Source of the DNA: Lachancea dasiensis
Lineage: Eukaryota; Ascomycota; Saccharomycetes; Saccharomycetales; Saccharomycetaceae
DNA length: 64,000 nucleotides
Assembly (NCBI GenBank): GCA_900074725.1
Contig: LT598460.1
Span: forward strand, 687,502 to 751,501
Direction of reading: 5' to 3'
Part shown: positions 38,052-46,524 of the stretch, piece by piece
How positions within the stretch are numbered: position 1 is the first letter of the stretch
Layout of the letters: the number at the start of each line of letters is the position of its first letter
Made by a program: the position numbers and the translations under genes
Notes under the pieces: generated by a model
Databases searched by the model: none
The model's input: the letters and a program-made list of their open reading frames with translations, nothing else
What the model was told of the DNA's origin: nothing

Positions 38052-41000
38052 TCATAGAGCATCCTCCGAAACATCGTCATGGAAAAACTTACCTTCCAAA
38101 GTCGGCTTGATTACATCGGTTCTGATAAGGAAGTCACCGAAATGTTCACCGTCCCGTCTATGCAACGACCAATTTTTGAACATAGGCTTCAGGATGGCAA
38201 TAATTTCCTCTTCCTTGATAGAAGCCTTGTAAAGCTTGTTTAACCTTTGGCCGTAGTAGCCGCCCCCCAGCATCAAATTGTACGTGCCAGGCGCCTTACC
38301 CACGCAGGCGACTTCGGCAAGCCATGGCCTGGAACAACCGTTGGGGCAACCGGTCATTCTCATTACAATGGAGTCATGGCGTAACCCGTATTGCTCTAAA
38401 ATATCTTCAAGCTTAGTGATCAGAACAGGCAAGTAGCGCTCGGACTCCGCCATGGCCAAGCCGCATGTGGGTAATGCGACACACGCAGCAGACGAAAGCC
38501 TTAGTCCACTAAAGTCAGTATTATCCAGGCAATGGGATTTCAACAGCGACTTCACATGGTCCAAATGCTCGTCGGTGATGTCGCTTATGACAACGTGTTG
38601 ATTACCAGTTAACCGGAAGTGACCAGCATTCGTCTGCTTCATATAAGCAGCAATTTTAGCCAAACCAGTTTTCTGAGGCAAATCTGGAGAATTCTCTACC
38701 CTACCATTTTCAATAAAGATCGTAAAGTGATTCTTACCAGTCTCGTCCTTAACCCAGCCGAAGTAATCAATATTGGATTTGATCTCGTAAGGCTGTTCAG
38801 GACCAAACTTTTTGCCCCAGATCTCCTCTACCTTTTGTCTATAGCCATCGACGCCTAGATCATCAACAGTATACTTTAGTCGAGCGTGCTTACGATTCTG
38901 ACGATCACCGTGATCTCTTTGGACCAGCATAACTTTCTCGATAGCAATATGCACATCCTCAGCATCTACATAGCCAAATGAAGAGCCTGTTCTAGGATAT
39001 GTCTTCTTATTGTTATGAGTGCATCCCATGCCACCACCAACATACATGTTGAAACCCTTAAGAATTTGGGTATCCTGATCAACAATTGCTATTAGACCAA
39101 CGTCAATCGACCAAACGTCGACATCATTGTAGGGTGGGACCGCTATATTGATCTTGAATTTTCTGGGCAAATAGGTAGGACCGTACATTGGTTCAACATC
39201 GACTAAAGCGTTTCCCCCAACTAATGTCTTTTTCTTTATAGGACCCTCCTTTCTGTTTTCAAAAATGGATGGCCAATTAGGATTGTCGTCGTTAGAGTCC
39301 GCACCCTCTAGCCAAATTTCGTGGTAAGCGGTGGTCTGTGGAAGCAAGTACTCGCTAATCTTAGCCGCAATGTCAGCAGCCTGCTTGTGTACCTTTGCAT
39401 TAGCTGGAAGAGCCGAAACCATAACGTTTCTGTTGACATCACCACACGCCGCGACAGTGTCCATGAGAGTGGAGTTCATAGCCCGAATTGTGTGCTTCAA
39501 GTTTTTCTTTACCACACCATGCAATTGGAAAGTAGCCCTTGTGGTAATCTTAATCGTACCATTTCCTGTCTTATCAGCCAGTTTATCTAACACCAACCAC
39601 TGATCAGGTGTGGCCTTACCGCCCGGCAGTCTGATTCTGCTCATGAAGATGTAATAAGGTTCTAAACCCTGTGCTTTTCTAGTATCCCGAATATCACGGT
39701 CATCTTGCATGTAGATACCATGGAACTTTGTTAGTTGTTGGTCAGACGCGGAAATGGCACCTGTAGAGTCGTCTACTAGCGATGCAGCTATTGTACCACG
39801 CAAAAAGTTGGACCCGATCTTAATGTCTTCGTTCGTGATCGGTTTGGGCTCATCTGGAACAGCAGCCCCTGAGACGCCCAAAGATTCCCATAGTTGAGGC
39901 TCCCATGCGCTGTAACCAGTTTGGTATCCATCAGCATCTTGATCATCACCCAAACCAAGTGGAGCCAAAGGTTTTGCAGAAAGAAGTTCTAACCGCTTGA
40001 ACAACTCTTGGGCAGGCTTGTTATAGTAGTGTTTATCCTCTTTGCGTGGCCAATAGAGGGAATCTCCGAGACCAAATACTGCAACATTCAAAGAAGCCAG
40101 ATCTAAGTCTAAAGTGGCCTTCAAGAGATCCCAAAAAGCTTTACCGTCTTGAGGAAACTCACCTTGACCCGCAGTAGAAGTAATGAAAACAACATTTTGT
40201 TCCTGTGGAAATACTTCAAGATCAATGTCATCCATGGAAAGAACAGTGGATTTTAAGCCTCTAGCAGCAGCTCGACCACCCAATCTTTTGGCCAAATTCG
40301 CAGCATTTCCACCGTCAGATGCGTAATAAATATGTAGCGGAGGACCTGACAGACCCTCTAGCAATTGCTCATACGCGGCCTTCGCTCTTCTTTGTTGTTT
40401 GGCTTCGATACCGCTGCTGGCGCTGTGCTTTAAATTGCGAGCCAAATCAGGGCTCTTTCTAGTGAGAAGAGTTAATTTGTTTTCCCTATCAAGAAACTCT
40501 TGGAGTTGACGTCTAATAACAGAAGACTCTAACTTGAAAGCATCATCTGAATTTTCTTCTCTAGGATTGTATCTGTACAGGGGCCAGTAACCAGATTCTA
40601 CAGCTTTTTTAGTTTCCTTCAAAACTTCTAAAGGTGTGTCTTCTTCACTTGTGTAAGGTAGATAAGCCAAAATGATAGATGGGCCCGAGAATTTAGCAGC
40701 CTCAATTATAGCGGTGAGGAGTTGGGTGTAGGATGCATACACCGCAACCGATGCAACGTAGGCTTCTCCAAAGTTCAAAGCATACAAACCAACGTCTTTC
40801 TTTCTCAGCTTGGACTGTGAGTTTTTGACATTCTCATATGGTTCAGAGTCAATGATAAGCATATTGACGTCCTTTCTGGAGGCTAGGACGTGATGTACGC
40901 CAGAGTTACCGAGGTCATAAGACCAAGCATCTGAGCCAATTAACCACTTCGAGGCAAATTTGAAGCTTTCGACGGAAGGGGCTGCCTTCAAAAGTTTTAG

Positions 41001-42338
41001 CGCCACAGTGGAATCTTGATTTTCTTCAAGTAACTCGTAAATTTCTACAGCGATTTTGTTTGCTTCTTCCAGAGAAGCCTCCTTGAACTCAACTTCATTG
41101 AAGCGCAGCCACTTAGATAGAAGTTCCACGATACGTGCACCTTTTGGGGAATTATAAGCGCCAGAATCAAGAGAATCCCGGACTACCATGATTAGGTCTT
41201 GCCTTTCAGATTCTTGCTTTGTTAAGAGGCCAAATCCATACTCGGGGCTAGTTGCATTGACGCTTTTATCTTGGTAGTCATTCAAAACTTGAAGATTTGA
41301 AGAAAATACTTGTTGTAAAACCTTCATATAGGCGTCCTCTAGGGAGAAGATGTTCTTCATTGACGAACATAGTTTCTGTGTTTTGGACGTAAAGCTAGCA
41401 GCCTCCCCTATAAATAGAGTTTGGTCAGGTTTTTCACTCTTGACATTGGCGATAATCTGATTTAGGGACGCGGCAGCGTCTTTCAGTTGTCCGATGTTGG
41501 TGACTAAAAGCTGATCAATACCTCTTTCAACCAAACTATTGAAATCAGCAAAGAAGTCCAGTAAGACAGGCTCAACGCCGTGTGCCGAAAGCCTGTTATT
41601 AGTTCTCTGGACTATAACAATCTTTTGAACAGACTTGGGTACATTTTCAAAGAATCGCTGAAAGGACCAAGGCCTGTAAACAGAAATGTCAATTAGCGCA
41701 GCATCCAAGGGCAATGAGTCTGCAAATTGTTGTGCATAAGGTGACAGATTAACGACAAGAATGGATGGCGACTTGGAGGTGCTGTGGTAAGTCAACTTAG
41801 CAATGTCTTTTAAAGCAACGCTTTCGAGCAATGGCTCTTCTGCAACTTTAAGGTCTGGAATTTCAATAGATGACAGTTCACCCATTCTAGACAAATTGAC
41901 AAAATGGAAGACGGGCTGGAGTGTTTCAGCAGCACTTTTGGCAGCAGCCACAGCGTGATGGCACAAATTAGTACTAGAGCTCGAAATCAGAGTTGCGAAG
42001 GACAAATCCTTCAGAAGCGGCACCGTGGCATACTCATTCAATGCAAGCTCGATTGTGATAACCACTGGAAAACCTTTCAAGGCGTACAGATGAGGCAACG
42101 CATTCACCAAAGTAGTCTCGTCAGTGAAAACGGAGGTGACACTGGTTTTGTCAAGGCATTCTACTACGGCTGCAAATGGGTCCGCGGAATTCAATAGCTG
42201 TGTGCCCTTCGCCTGCAGGTCAGCCAGCGCAGCGGAGAATTCCGACTCGATGGCTTTAGTATCCGTGGTATAATAAATATCCCCATTTCCAGCTTTGGCA
42301 ACTTGTGCCAAAAACTGTGCTGGGCTTGAATGGGCCAT
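38052..42338 (-). CDS. MET5: Sulfite reductase beta subunit
   Basis: The 1428-residue protein matches S. cerevisiae Met5/Ecm17 (YJR137C, 1442 residues). The N-terminal half resembles pyruvate:ferredoxin oxidoreductase modules. A flavodoxin-like domain lies at about residues 675-830 (IYYASDGGNAANLAKRLG, ITSTAGQGEFP). The C-terminal siroheme/4Fe-4S sulfite reductase domain has the four cluster cysteines at about 1286, 1292, 1331 and 1335 (TCGLAMAESER, TGCPNGCSRPW). With Met10 it reduces sulfite to sulfide using NADPH in the cytosol, for cysteine and methionine synthesis. It is the chromosome X-type neighbour of TTI2, separated here by the PsuG-PfkB and AIM18-type genes. Its promoter has sulfur-regulation sites. 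Confidence 0.97.
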   Translation of the reverse strand: MAHSSPAQFLAQVAKAGNGDIYYTTDTKAIESEFSAALADLQAKGTQLLNSADPFAAVVECLDKTSVTSVFTDETTLVNALPHLYALKGFPVVITIELALNEYATVPLLKDLSFATLISSSSTNLCHHAVAAAKSAAETLQPVFHFVNLSRMGELSSIEIPDLKVAEEPLLESVALKDIAKLTYHSTSKSPSILVVNLSPYAQQFADSLPLDAALIDISVYRPWSFQRFFENVPKSVQKIVIVQRTNNRLSAHGVEPVLLDFFADFNSLVERGIDQLLVTNIGQLKDAAASLNQIIANVKSEKPDQTLFIGEAASFTSKTQKLCSSMKNIFSLEDAYMKVLQQVFSSNLQVLNDYQDKSVNATSPEYGFGLLTKQESERQDLIMVVRDSLDSGAYNSPKGARIVELLSKWLRFNEVEFKEASLEEANKIAVEIYELLEENQDSTVALKLLKAAPSVESFKFASKWLIGSDAWSYDLGNSGVHHVLASRKDVNMLIIDSEPYENVKNSQSKLRKKDVGLYALNFGEAYVASVAVYASYTQLLTAIIEAAKFSGPSIILAYLPYTSEEDTPLEVLKETKKAVESGYWPLYRYNPREENSDDAFKLESSVIRRQLQEFLDRENKLTLLTRKSPDLARNLKHSASSGIEAKQQRRAKAAYEQLLEGLSGPPLHIYYASDGGNAANLAKRLGGRAAARGLKSTVLSMDDIDLEVFPQEQNVVFITSTAGQGEFPQDGKAFWDLLKATLDLDLASLNVAVFGLGDSLYWPRKEDKHYYNKPAQELFKRLELLSAKPLAPLGLGDDQDADGYQTGYSAWEPQLWESLGVSGAAVPDEPKPITNEDIKIGSNFLRGTIAASLVDDSTGAISASDQQLTKFHGIYMQDDRDIRDTRKAQGLEPYYIFMSRIRLPGGKATPDQWLVLDKLADKTGNGTIKITTRATFQLHGVVKKNLKHTIRAMNSTLMDTVAACGDVNRNVMVSALPANAKVHKQAADIAAKISEYLLPQTTAYHEIWLEGADSNDDNPNWPSIFENRKEGPIKKKTLVGGNALVDVEPMYGPTYLPRKFKINIAVPPYNDVDVWSIDVGLIAIVDQDTQILKGFNMYVGGGMGCTHNNKKTYPRTGSSFGYVDAEDVHIAIEKVMLVQRDHGDRQNRKHARLKYTVDDLGVDGYRQKVEEIWGKKFGPEQPYEIKSNIDYFGWVKDETGKNHFTIFIENGRVENSPDLPQKTGLAKIAAYMKQTNAGHFRLTGNQHVVISDITDEHLDHVKSLLKSHCLDNTDFSGLRLSSAACVALPTCGLAMAESERYLPVLITKLEDILEQYGLRHDSIVMRMTGCPNGCSRPWLAEVACVGKAPGTYNLMLGGGYYGQRLNKLYKASIKEEEIIAILKPMFKNWSLHRRDGEHFGDFLIRTDVIKPTLEGKFFHDDVSEDAL

Positions 42339-42474
42339 ACTAGTGCGTTGTTGTCAGAACAAACCTCTCTAGCCAAAAGTTTTGCCCAGAGCCACTCTCG
42401 TTTTTATATGGGACCCACAATACTTTCTTTCTTGAATTTGACCAAATTGTGACACTCACAGTCTGTATGTACAC

Positions 42475-42566
42475 AACTGTGGCATATGGGAGCATCCTAG
42501 CACATGCGCTTTCTTCAAGAGTTACCAACGTGAAGACGGCTCAGATACTCATCAGCATATCACGTG
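42475..42566 (-). promoter_or_regulatory. Met31/32-like and Cbf1 (CACGTG) sites upstream of MET5
   Basis: AACTGTGGC at 42475-42483 matches the Met31/Met32 core, and TCACGTG at 42560-42566 matches the Cbf1-Met4-Met28 site. They are about 137 and 222 bases upstream of the MET5 ATG. In S. cerevisiae this pair drives the sulfate-assimilation genes. Finding both in front of MET5 is strong circumstantial evidence that the same circuit acts here. Confidence 0.7.
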
Positions 42567-43794
42567 TATTTGTTAATGTAGAAGCAGAGCCATGCGCGCT
42601 CACTTGGAAAAACCGCTGACATGTTCAGGCTCAGCATTGGTTCGTTGATGATCAACGAATGCTTGGTGTGAAGTGTGTCGTCGATTCCTTACGCACCATG
42701 GTCGGTCTCCAGGATTTTTCCAGCCCTATTCAAATCAACGGATGGTTTTACTGGAGCTTTAGAGAGGGGCATATCTGTGGTTCTCGTGGCTAATGTAGGG
42801 ACCGTTTTGGGGGCAACCTGTAGGTCAAAATTCTTGGCACGTATTTGGCCACTATCAGGGCCACCTCAATCTGTATGCAAAGATCAGTGTATATGACGCC
42901 AACTATGAGAAGGTTTCGTCCTTCTAAAATGTTGCCTACGCAGAGGTGGCTACGCTTATCGGAAAATGGGCATTGTGTGTCTATGTATACTTTCTTCATG
43001 TTGAGGCGAGTGGCCGGGAAACTCTTCGTTTCTAATAGGCGGCTAATGATTCAGCATTGTCTATCCAGATAGCCTCCAGATCATGTTGGCAATATACAAA
43101 ATGGGCCGGTCGCGCCGTGCTCCTCTTTCAAGCACAGCGAACAATGAAGAGATCTTTAGTAGCCCCGATGGAGTTTCGCATTATTTGGAAGTTTCTTAGC
43201 TGTCTAACATTATTTAAACATATGACAATAATTCTTATAGTAGCGGGTTGCTCCACGGATTCGCAAGTAACGTGGAGCTTCAAGGAGGAAATGCTGCCAG
43301 AAAGAAAATCGAACCGACCAAAGGAGCACGGTGGGTCGGGCAATGAGTCGGACGATGAGTAACGCGTTAAACGAGCGTCATCTTGCGTCCATTGATCGGA
43401 GTTAGCCTAAAAAATGCACCGGTAGTCATCAGCTGTGGATGTGATCTTGTTTTTCTAGCAGCTCACGCAACGGCGCTGCAGAGACTCTTCAGCTCTTGTG
43501 AAATCACTTTGTAAAGACATGAGAAGTTCAAACACAATTGAAACAGGTTCTGAGGTTAATGAGTACCATTTAGGACTACACGATAGGAGTTTGAGGAAAA
43601 GCACATTGGTATGAGCTTAAGCGTAGTTCACCTGATAAAGCACTTCGATACGTCTTTATCTGAAACCAAGCAATCTTTCTGGGAAACGCGGGAAAGAGTA
43701 GCAAGCGCTGAGCAGGTGTAACGTGTTTCAGTCGTGTTGTGCAGCTTCATTAGCAGGGCCTGAAGCTACATTGAAGAGCTTTCATCTAGCTTCC
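42567..43794. other. Gene-poor gap between MET5 and NBL1
   Basis: About 1.2 kb. One plus-strand frame from an ATG at 43144 to 43362 (72 codons) has a hydrophobic middle and an acidic end (GNESDDE), but no family resemblance and no support as a gene. No structural RNA was recognised. Confidence 0.5.
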
Positions 43795-44092
43795 TTAAGC
43801 ATTTTTGCCTTCACGTTCTTGCTTTAGAGTTTCCTCGATGGTCATACCACTATTAGCAACAGCAAATTTCTTCAAGTCCGCAGCAACTCTCTCCAATTCC
43901 AACATGTTAGCATCTCTGATTTTCGAACATTCCTGCAGCGTGGATTCTACTGTGGGTCATAGTTAGTGACTAAAAATCGAGCAAACGAAAACCATCTTCC
44001 TTGATTCCATAACAACACAAAACCATACATCTTGTCTCTAATTTTGTCAGCACGGCTTCTTTGATGCGCTTCTTCTCTTGCTCGCTCAGCAT
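43795..44092 (-). CDS. NBL1: Nbl1/borealin-like subunit of the chromosomal passenger complex, two exons
   Basis: Two exons on the minus strand, 44029-44092 (64 bases) and 43795-43949 (155 bases), join in frame to encode 72 residues. The protein starts MLSEQEKKRIKEAVLTKLE and continues with a long helix (LQECSKIRDANMLELERVAADL) and MTIEETLKQE near the end. S. cerevisiae Nbl1 (YHR199C-A) has 73 residues, also has an intron, and lies in the same place between AIM46 and RPN10. Nbl1 forms a helical bundle with Sli15/INCENP and Bir1/survivin, localising Ipl1/Aurora B at centromeres and the spindle. The splice sites, the coding joint and the synteny agree. The sequence match itself is from general pattern, not a remembered alignment. 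Confidence 0.85.
43950..44028 (-). other. Spliceosomal intron of NBL1
   Basis: A 79-base intron with donor GTATGG, branch site CACTAAC (complement of 43962-43968) and acceptor CAG, ten bases after the branch site. Donor and branch site each differ by one base from the yeast consensus GTATGT and TACTAAC. Removing it joins two frames into a continuous 72-residue protein. Reading through would add a stop. Confidence 0.85.
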
Positions 44093-45297
44093 CTTTGGTA
44101 CCAGACGATGGAGATCTGACACTATCAATAACGTGCCGGTGATAATCACACTTTAACTGGATCTTGCACGTGATACATCTCGAAGAACTTCTGGCCCGTT
44201 GGCCAAGAAAGGTTGATAAGATTTGTGATCGACGGTGTTGCTCTTCGGAAACTTAGCGCTCGAGGGTATTTTTGCCACTACCGCTCCAAGTCGGTCAGAG
44301 TTTCCCCTCTTTATATCATATAAAGCGCCTTCAGAACTGAAAAGTGCGAGCACATGCCAGACATAACATAACAGAAATCATATGCCTCTTGAGTGGCAAA
44401 TCCCACATTTACAAACCACTGGCATCAAATTGGAAGCTTGATTTTATAGCAAGTTGTCCAAAGTTGTCGTTATATACTATAGTGTCGTTGCTTGTTCCAG
44501 ATCTCGGTAAACAACAAGGAAGCCTTGAGCATAAGCCAGAAGCACAGTCAAAATTTTACTGGTGGTTCATATTAGCCGTAGTCGAGCCTTTTTTTATGCT
44601 TTCGGCATTTCAATGCACTCCATTTGCGTGTTCGTTAACTATCGCTGTGATTCCTTTTTGCTTAGCGAAAGCACTAAATGCCTGTGACTGAGAATCATTT
44701 GCAGAACAACATGTTTTGACTTTACAAATGTATGCGGGTGCTTCTAAATGCCCATAGTGTTCTCTATTCACCAACCCAGTTATGTCGGAATGCCTTTTAA
44801 GTATATACGCGTGAATGGTTTACGAGTTCTGGCCACTCTCATCTAACTAATCTAGGTTAGACCCTCAATATTTCACTATTGTTGGTGTATACTTGCAAAG
44901 CGATTAAACCTGCTCAACGTATACTTCCTTAAAGACATGATCCGCTGACAAGAGGTTTTCAAGATACTTAGTAAACATATCTTATAACATTTCAAGTGAT
45001 GGGATCCATGCGTTGCAAAGTCTCCCAATTGGTCGTCTTATACAGTGTCCGACTGACAACACATTAACATTTTCACCAATGTTATTACATATCAAGGCAA
45101 CTTTCACAAATCATTTGGCCATTATTGAATATTCATAGCCCAAATCTTACACCGATATCCAAACCAGAGCGCTCGATAGACGAAAGCTTCGCGTTGGATG
45201 CGTACCAGGATGGCCAACCTCTCCGGCCATTATTCATCCTGTCATCTAATAAGTGTCGTATGATACGAACAGTCTTGAAATACTAAGGTCTAAATTA
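44093..45297. other. Gene-free gap between divergent NBL1 and RPN10
   Basis: About 1.2 kb containing both promoters. There are short frames only, none resembling a gene. It is AT-rich around 44860-45130. No tRNA or repeat copy was recognised. Confidence 0.5.
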
Positions 45298-45306
45298 GGT
45301 GGCAAA
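45298..45306 (+). promoter_or_regulatory. PACE (Rpn4-binding site) upstream of RPN10
   Basis: GGTGGCAAA is an exact match to the proteasome-associated control element, about 106 bases before the RPN10 ATG. Rpn4 uses this site to coordinate proteasome genes in S. cerevisiae, so it both supports the gene call and suggests conserved regulation. Confidence 0.85.
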
Positions 45307-45411
45307 AGGTATTGCATGTATGTCGGCCTATAGCCTGCACCAACTTAATTGAGGGGAATCAAACAGTAGTGCCTTACTGAACTCTAACCAGTGCACAAGC
45401 TACTTCCAAAT

Positions 45412-46197
45412 ATGGTCCTGGAAGCAACCGTGCTAATTGTGGACAATTCAGAGTTTTCTAGAAACGGAGATTTTCCCAGAACCAGATTCGAGGCGCAGAT
45501 CGATGCCGTTGAATTCTTATTTCAAGCCAAACGTAACAGCAATCCAGAGAATTCGGTTGGATTGATTTCGGCTGCGGGAAGCAACCCGCAAGTTTTGTCG
45601 ACGTTTACGCCCGAATTTGGCAAAATCTTGGCAGGACTCCATGAAACCACGATTGGTGGTGAACTAAGACTGAGTACGGCAATTCAAATAGCGGCTTTAA
45701 CTCTGAAGCACCGTCAAAACAAGGTCCAGCATCAGCGTATCATAGCATTTGTGTGTAGTCCGCTGGGGGACGATAAGGATGAACTCATCAAATTGGCAAA
45801 GAAACTGAAAAAGAATAAAATAGCTGTGGACGTGGTCAACTTTGGTGAAATTGACAGCAACACTGCTGTTTTAGAAGAGTTCATACAGACTGTTAACAAT
45901 CCACAGGAAGAAAGCAGTCATATCACAACGATATCACCAGGCCCAAGGCTGCTGTACGAACACATAGCTGCCTCGCCCATAGTGCTTGAAGAGGGTGCAG
46001 AACCTGGCTTTGGCGGTATGGGAGGCTCTGGAATGGGTGGCGGAGATGACTTTATGGACTTCGGTGTCGACCCCTCCATGGACCCCGAGCTTGCCCTCGC
46101 TCTACGTTTGTCCATGGAGGAAGAACAGGCTAGGCAAGAGCGGCTCAGGCAGCAGACTGAAAGCGGTGGTGCGAATGCCAACTCATCAGCCAACTAG
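45412..46197 (+). CDS. RPN10: 26S proteasome ubiquitin receptor Rpn10
   Basis: The 261-residue protein closely matches S. cerevisiae Rpn10 (YHR200W, 268 residues). A von Willebrand A domain fills residues 1-190 (MVLEATVLIVDNSEFSRNGD, LKHRQNKVQHQRIIAFVCSP), a Gly/Met-rich linker lies at about 200-220, and a ubiquitin-interacting motif at about 224-242 (DPELALALRLSMEEE). It sits at the base-lid interface of the regulatory particle and binds polyubiquitin. The frame opens with a non-ATG codon; the ATG at 45412 gives the family start. The tail is shorter than the Gln-rich tail of S. cerevisiae. Confidence 0.97.
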   Translation: MVLEATVLIVDNSEFSRNGDFPRTRFEAQIDAVEFLFQAKRNSNPENSVGLISAAGSNPQVLSTFTPEFGKILAGLHETTIGGELRLSTAIQIAALTLKHRQNKVQHQRIIAFVCSPLGDDKDELIKLAKKLKKNKIAVDVVNFGEIDSNTAVLEEFIQTVNNPQEESSHITTISPGPRLLYEHIAASPIVLEEGAEPGFGGMGGSGMGGGDDFMDFGVDPSMDPELALALRLSMEEEQARQERLRQQTESGGANANSSAN

Positions 46198-46524
46198 GTA
46201 CGTAATATCATCGGAAAATGCAGCATTCTTTCCTACAATCATCATTTCAATCACTCTGTAAAATATATAACGATCCGAAAGATGATCTGTAGCCGTTAAC
46301 CATTCTGTGAGCGATCTCCCGGGCCTTATATATCATCTATTTGAGGACAATCATCTCATTCGCGATTTTGTTAGGATATCTGGTCATCTAAACATTATCT
46401 GTCATTATAATTATCGTACCGGTTGACTGGTCAGAAATGTTTCTGCATCAGGATCCAGTGGACTAACAGAAGCAAACGAAAGCACAAACCCGTCCACATT
46501 GAGGGCTGAACTGTGCCAGAATAT
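46198..46524. other. Intergenic region before IML1
   Basis: About 330 bases holding the RPN10 3' end and the IML1 promoter. A TATATA lies near 46327-46332. Nothing else is recognisable. Confidence 0.5.

Noticed and set aside
42551-42570. Centromere element CDEI
   Set aside because: ATCACGTG matches CDEI, but no 80-base AT-rich block and no CDEIII follow. It is better explained as a Cbf1 site of MET5.
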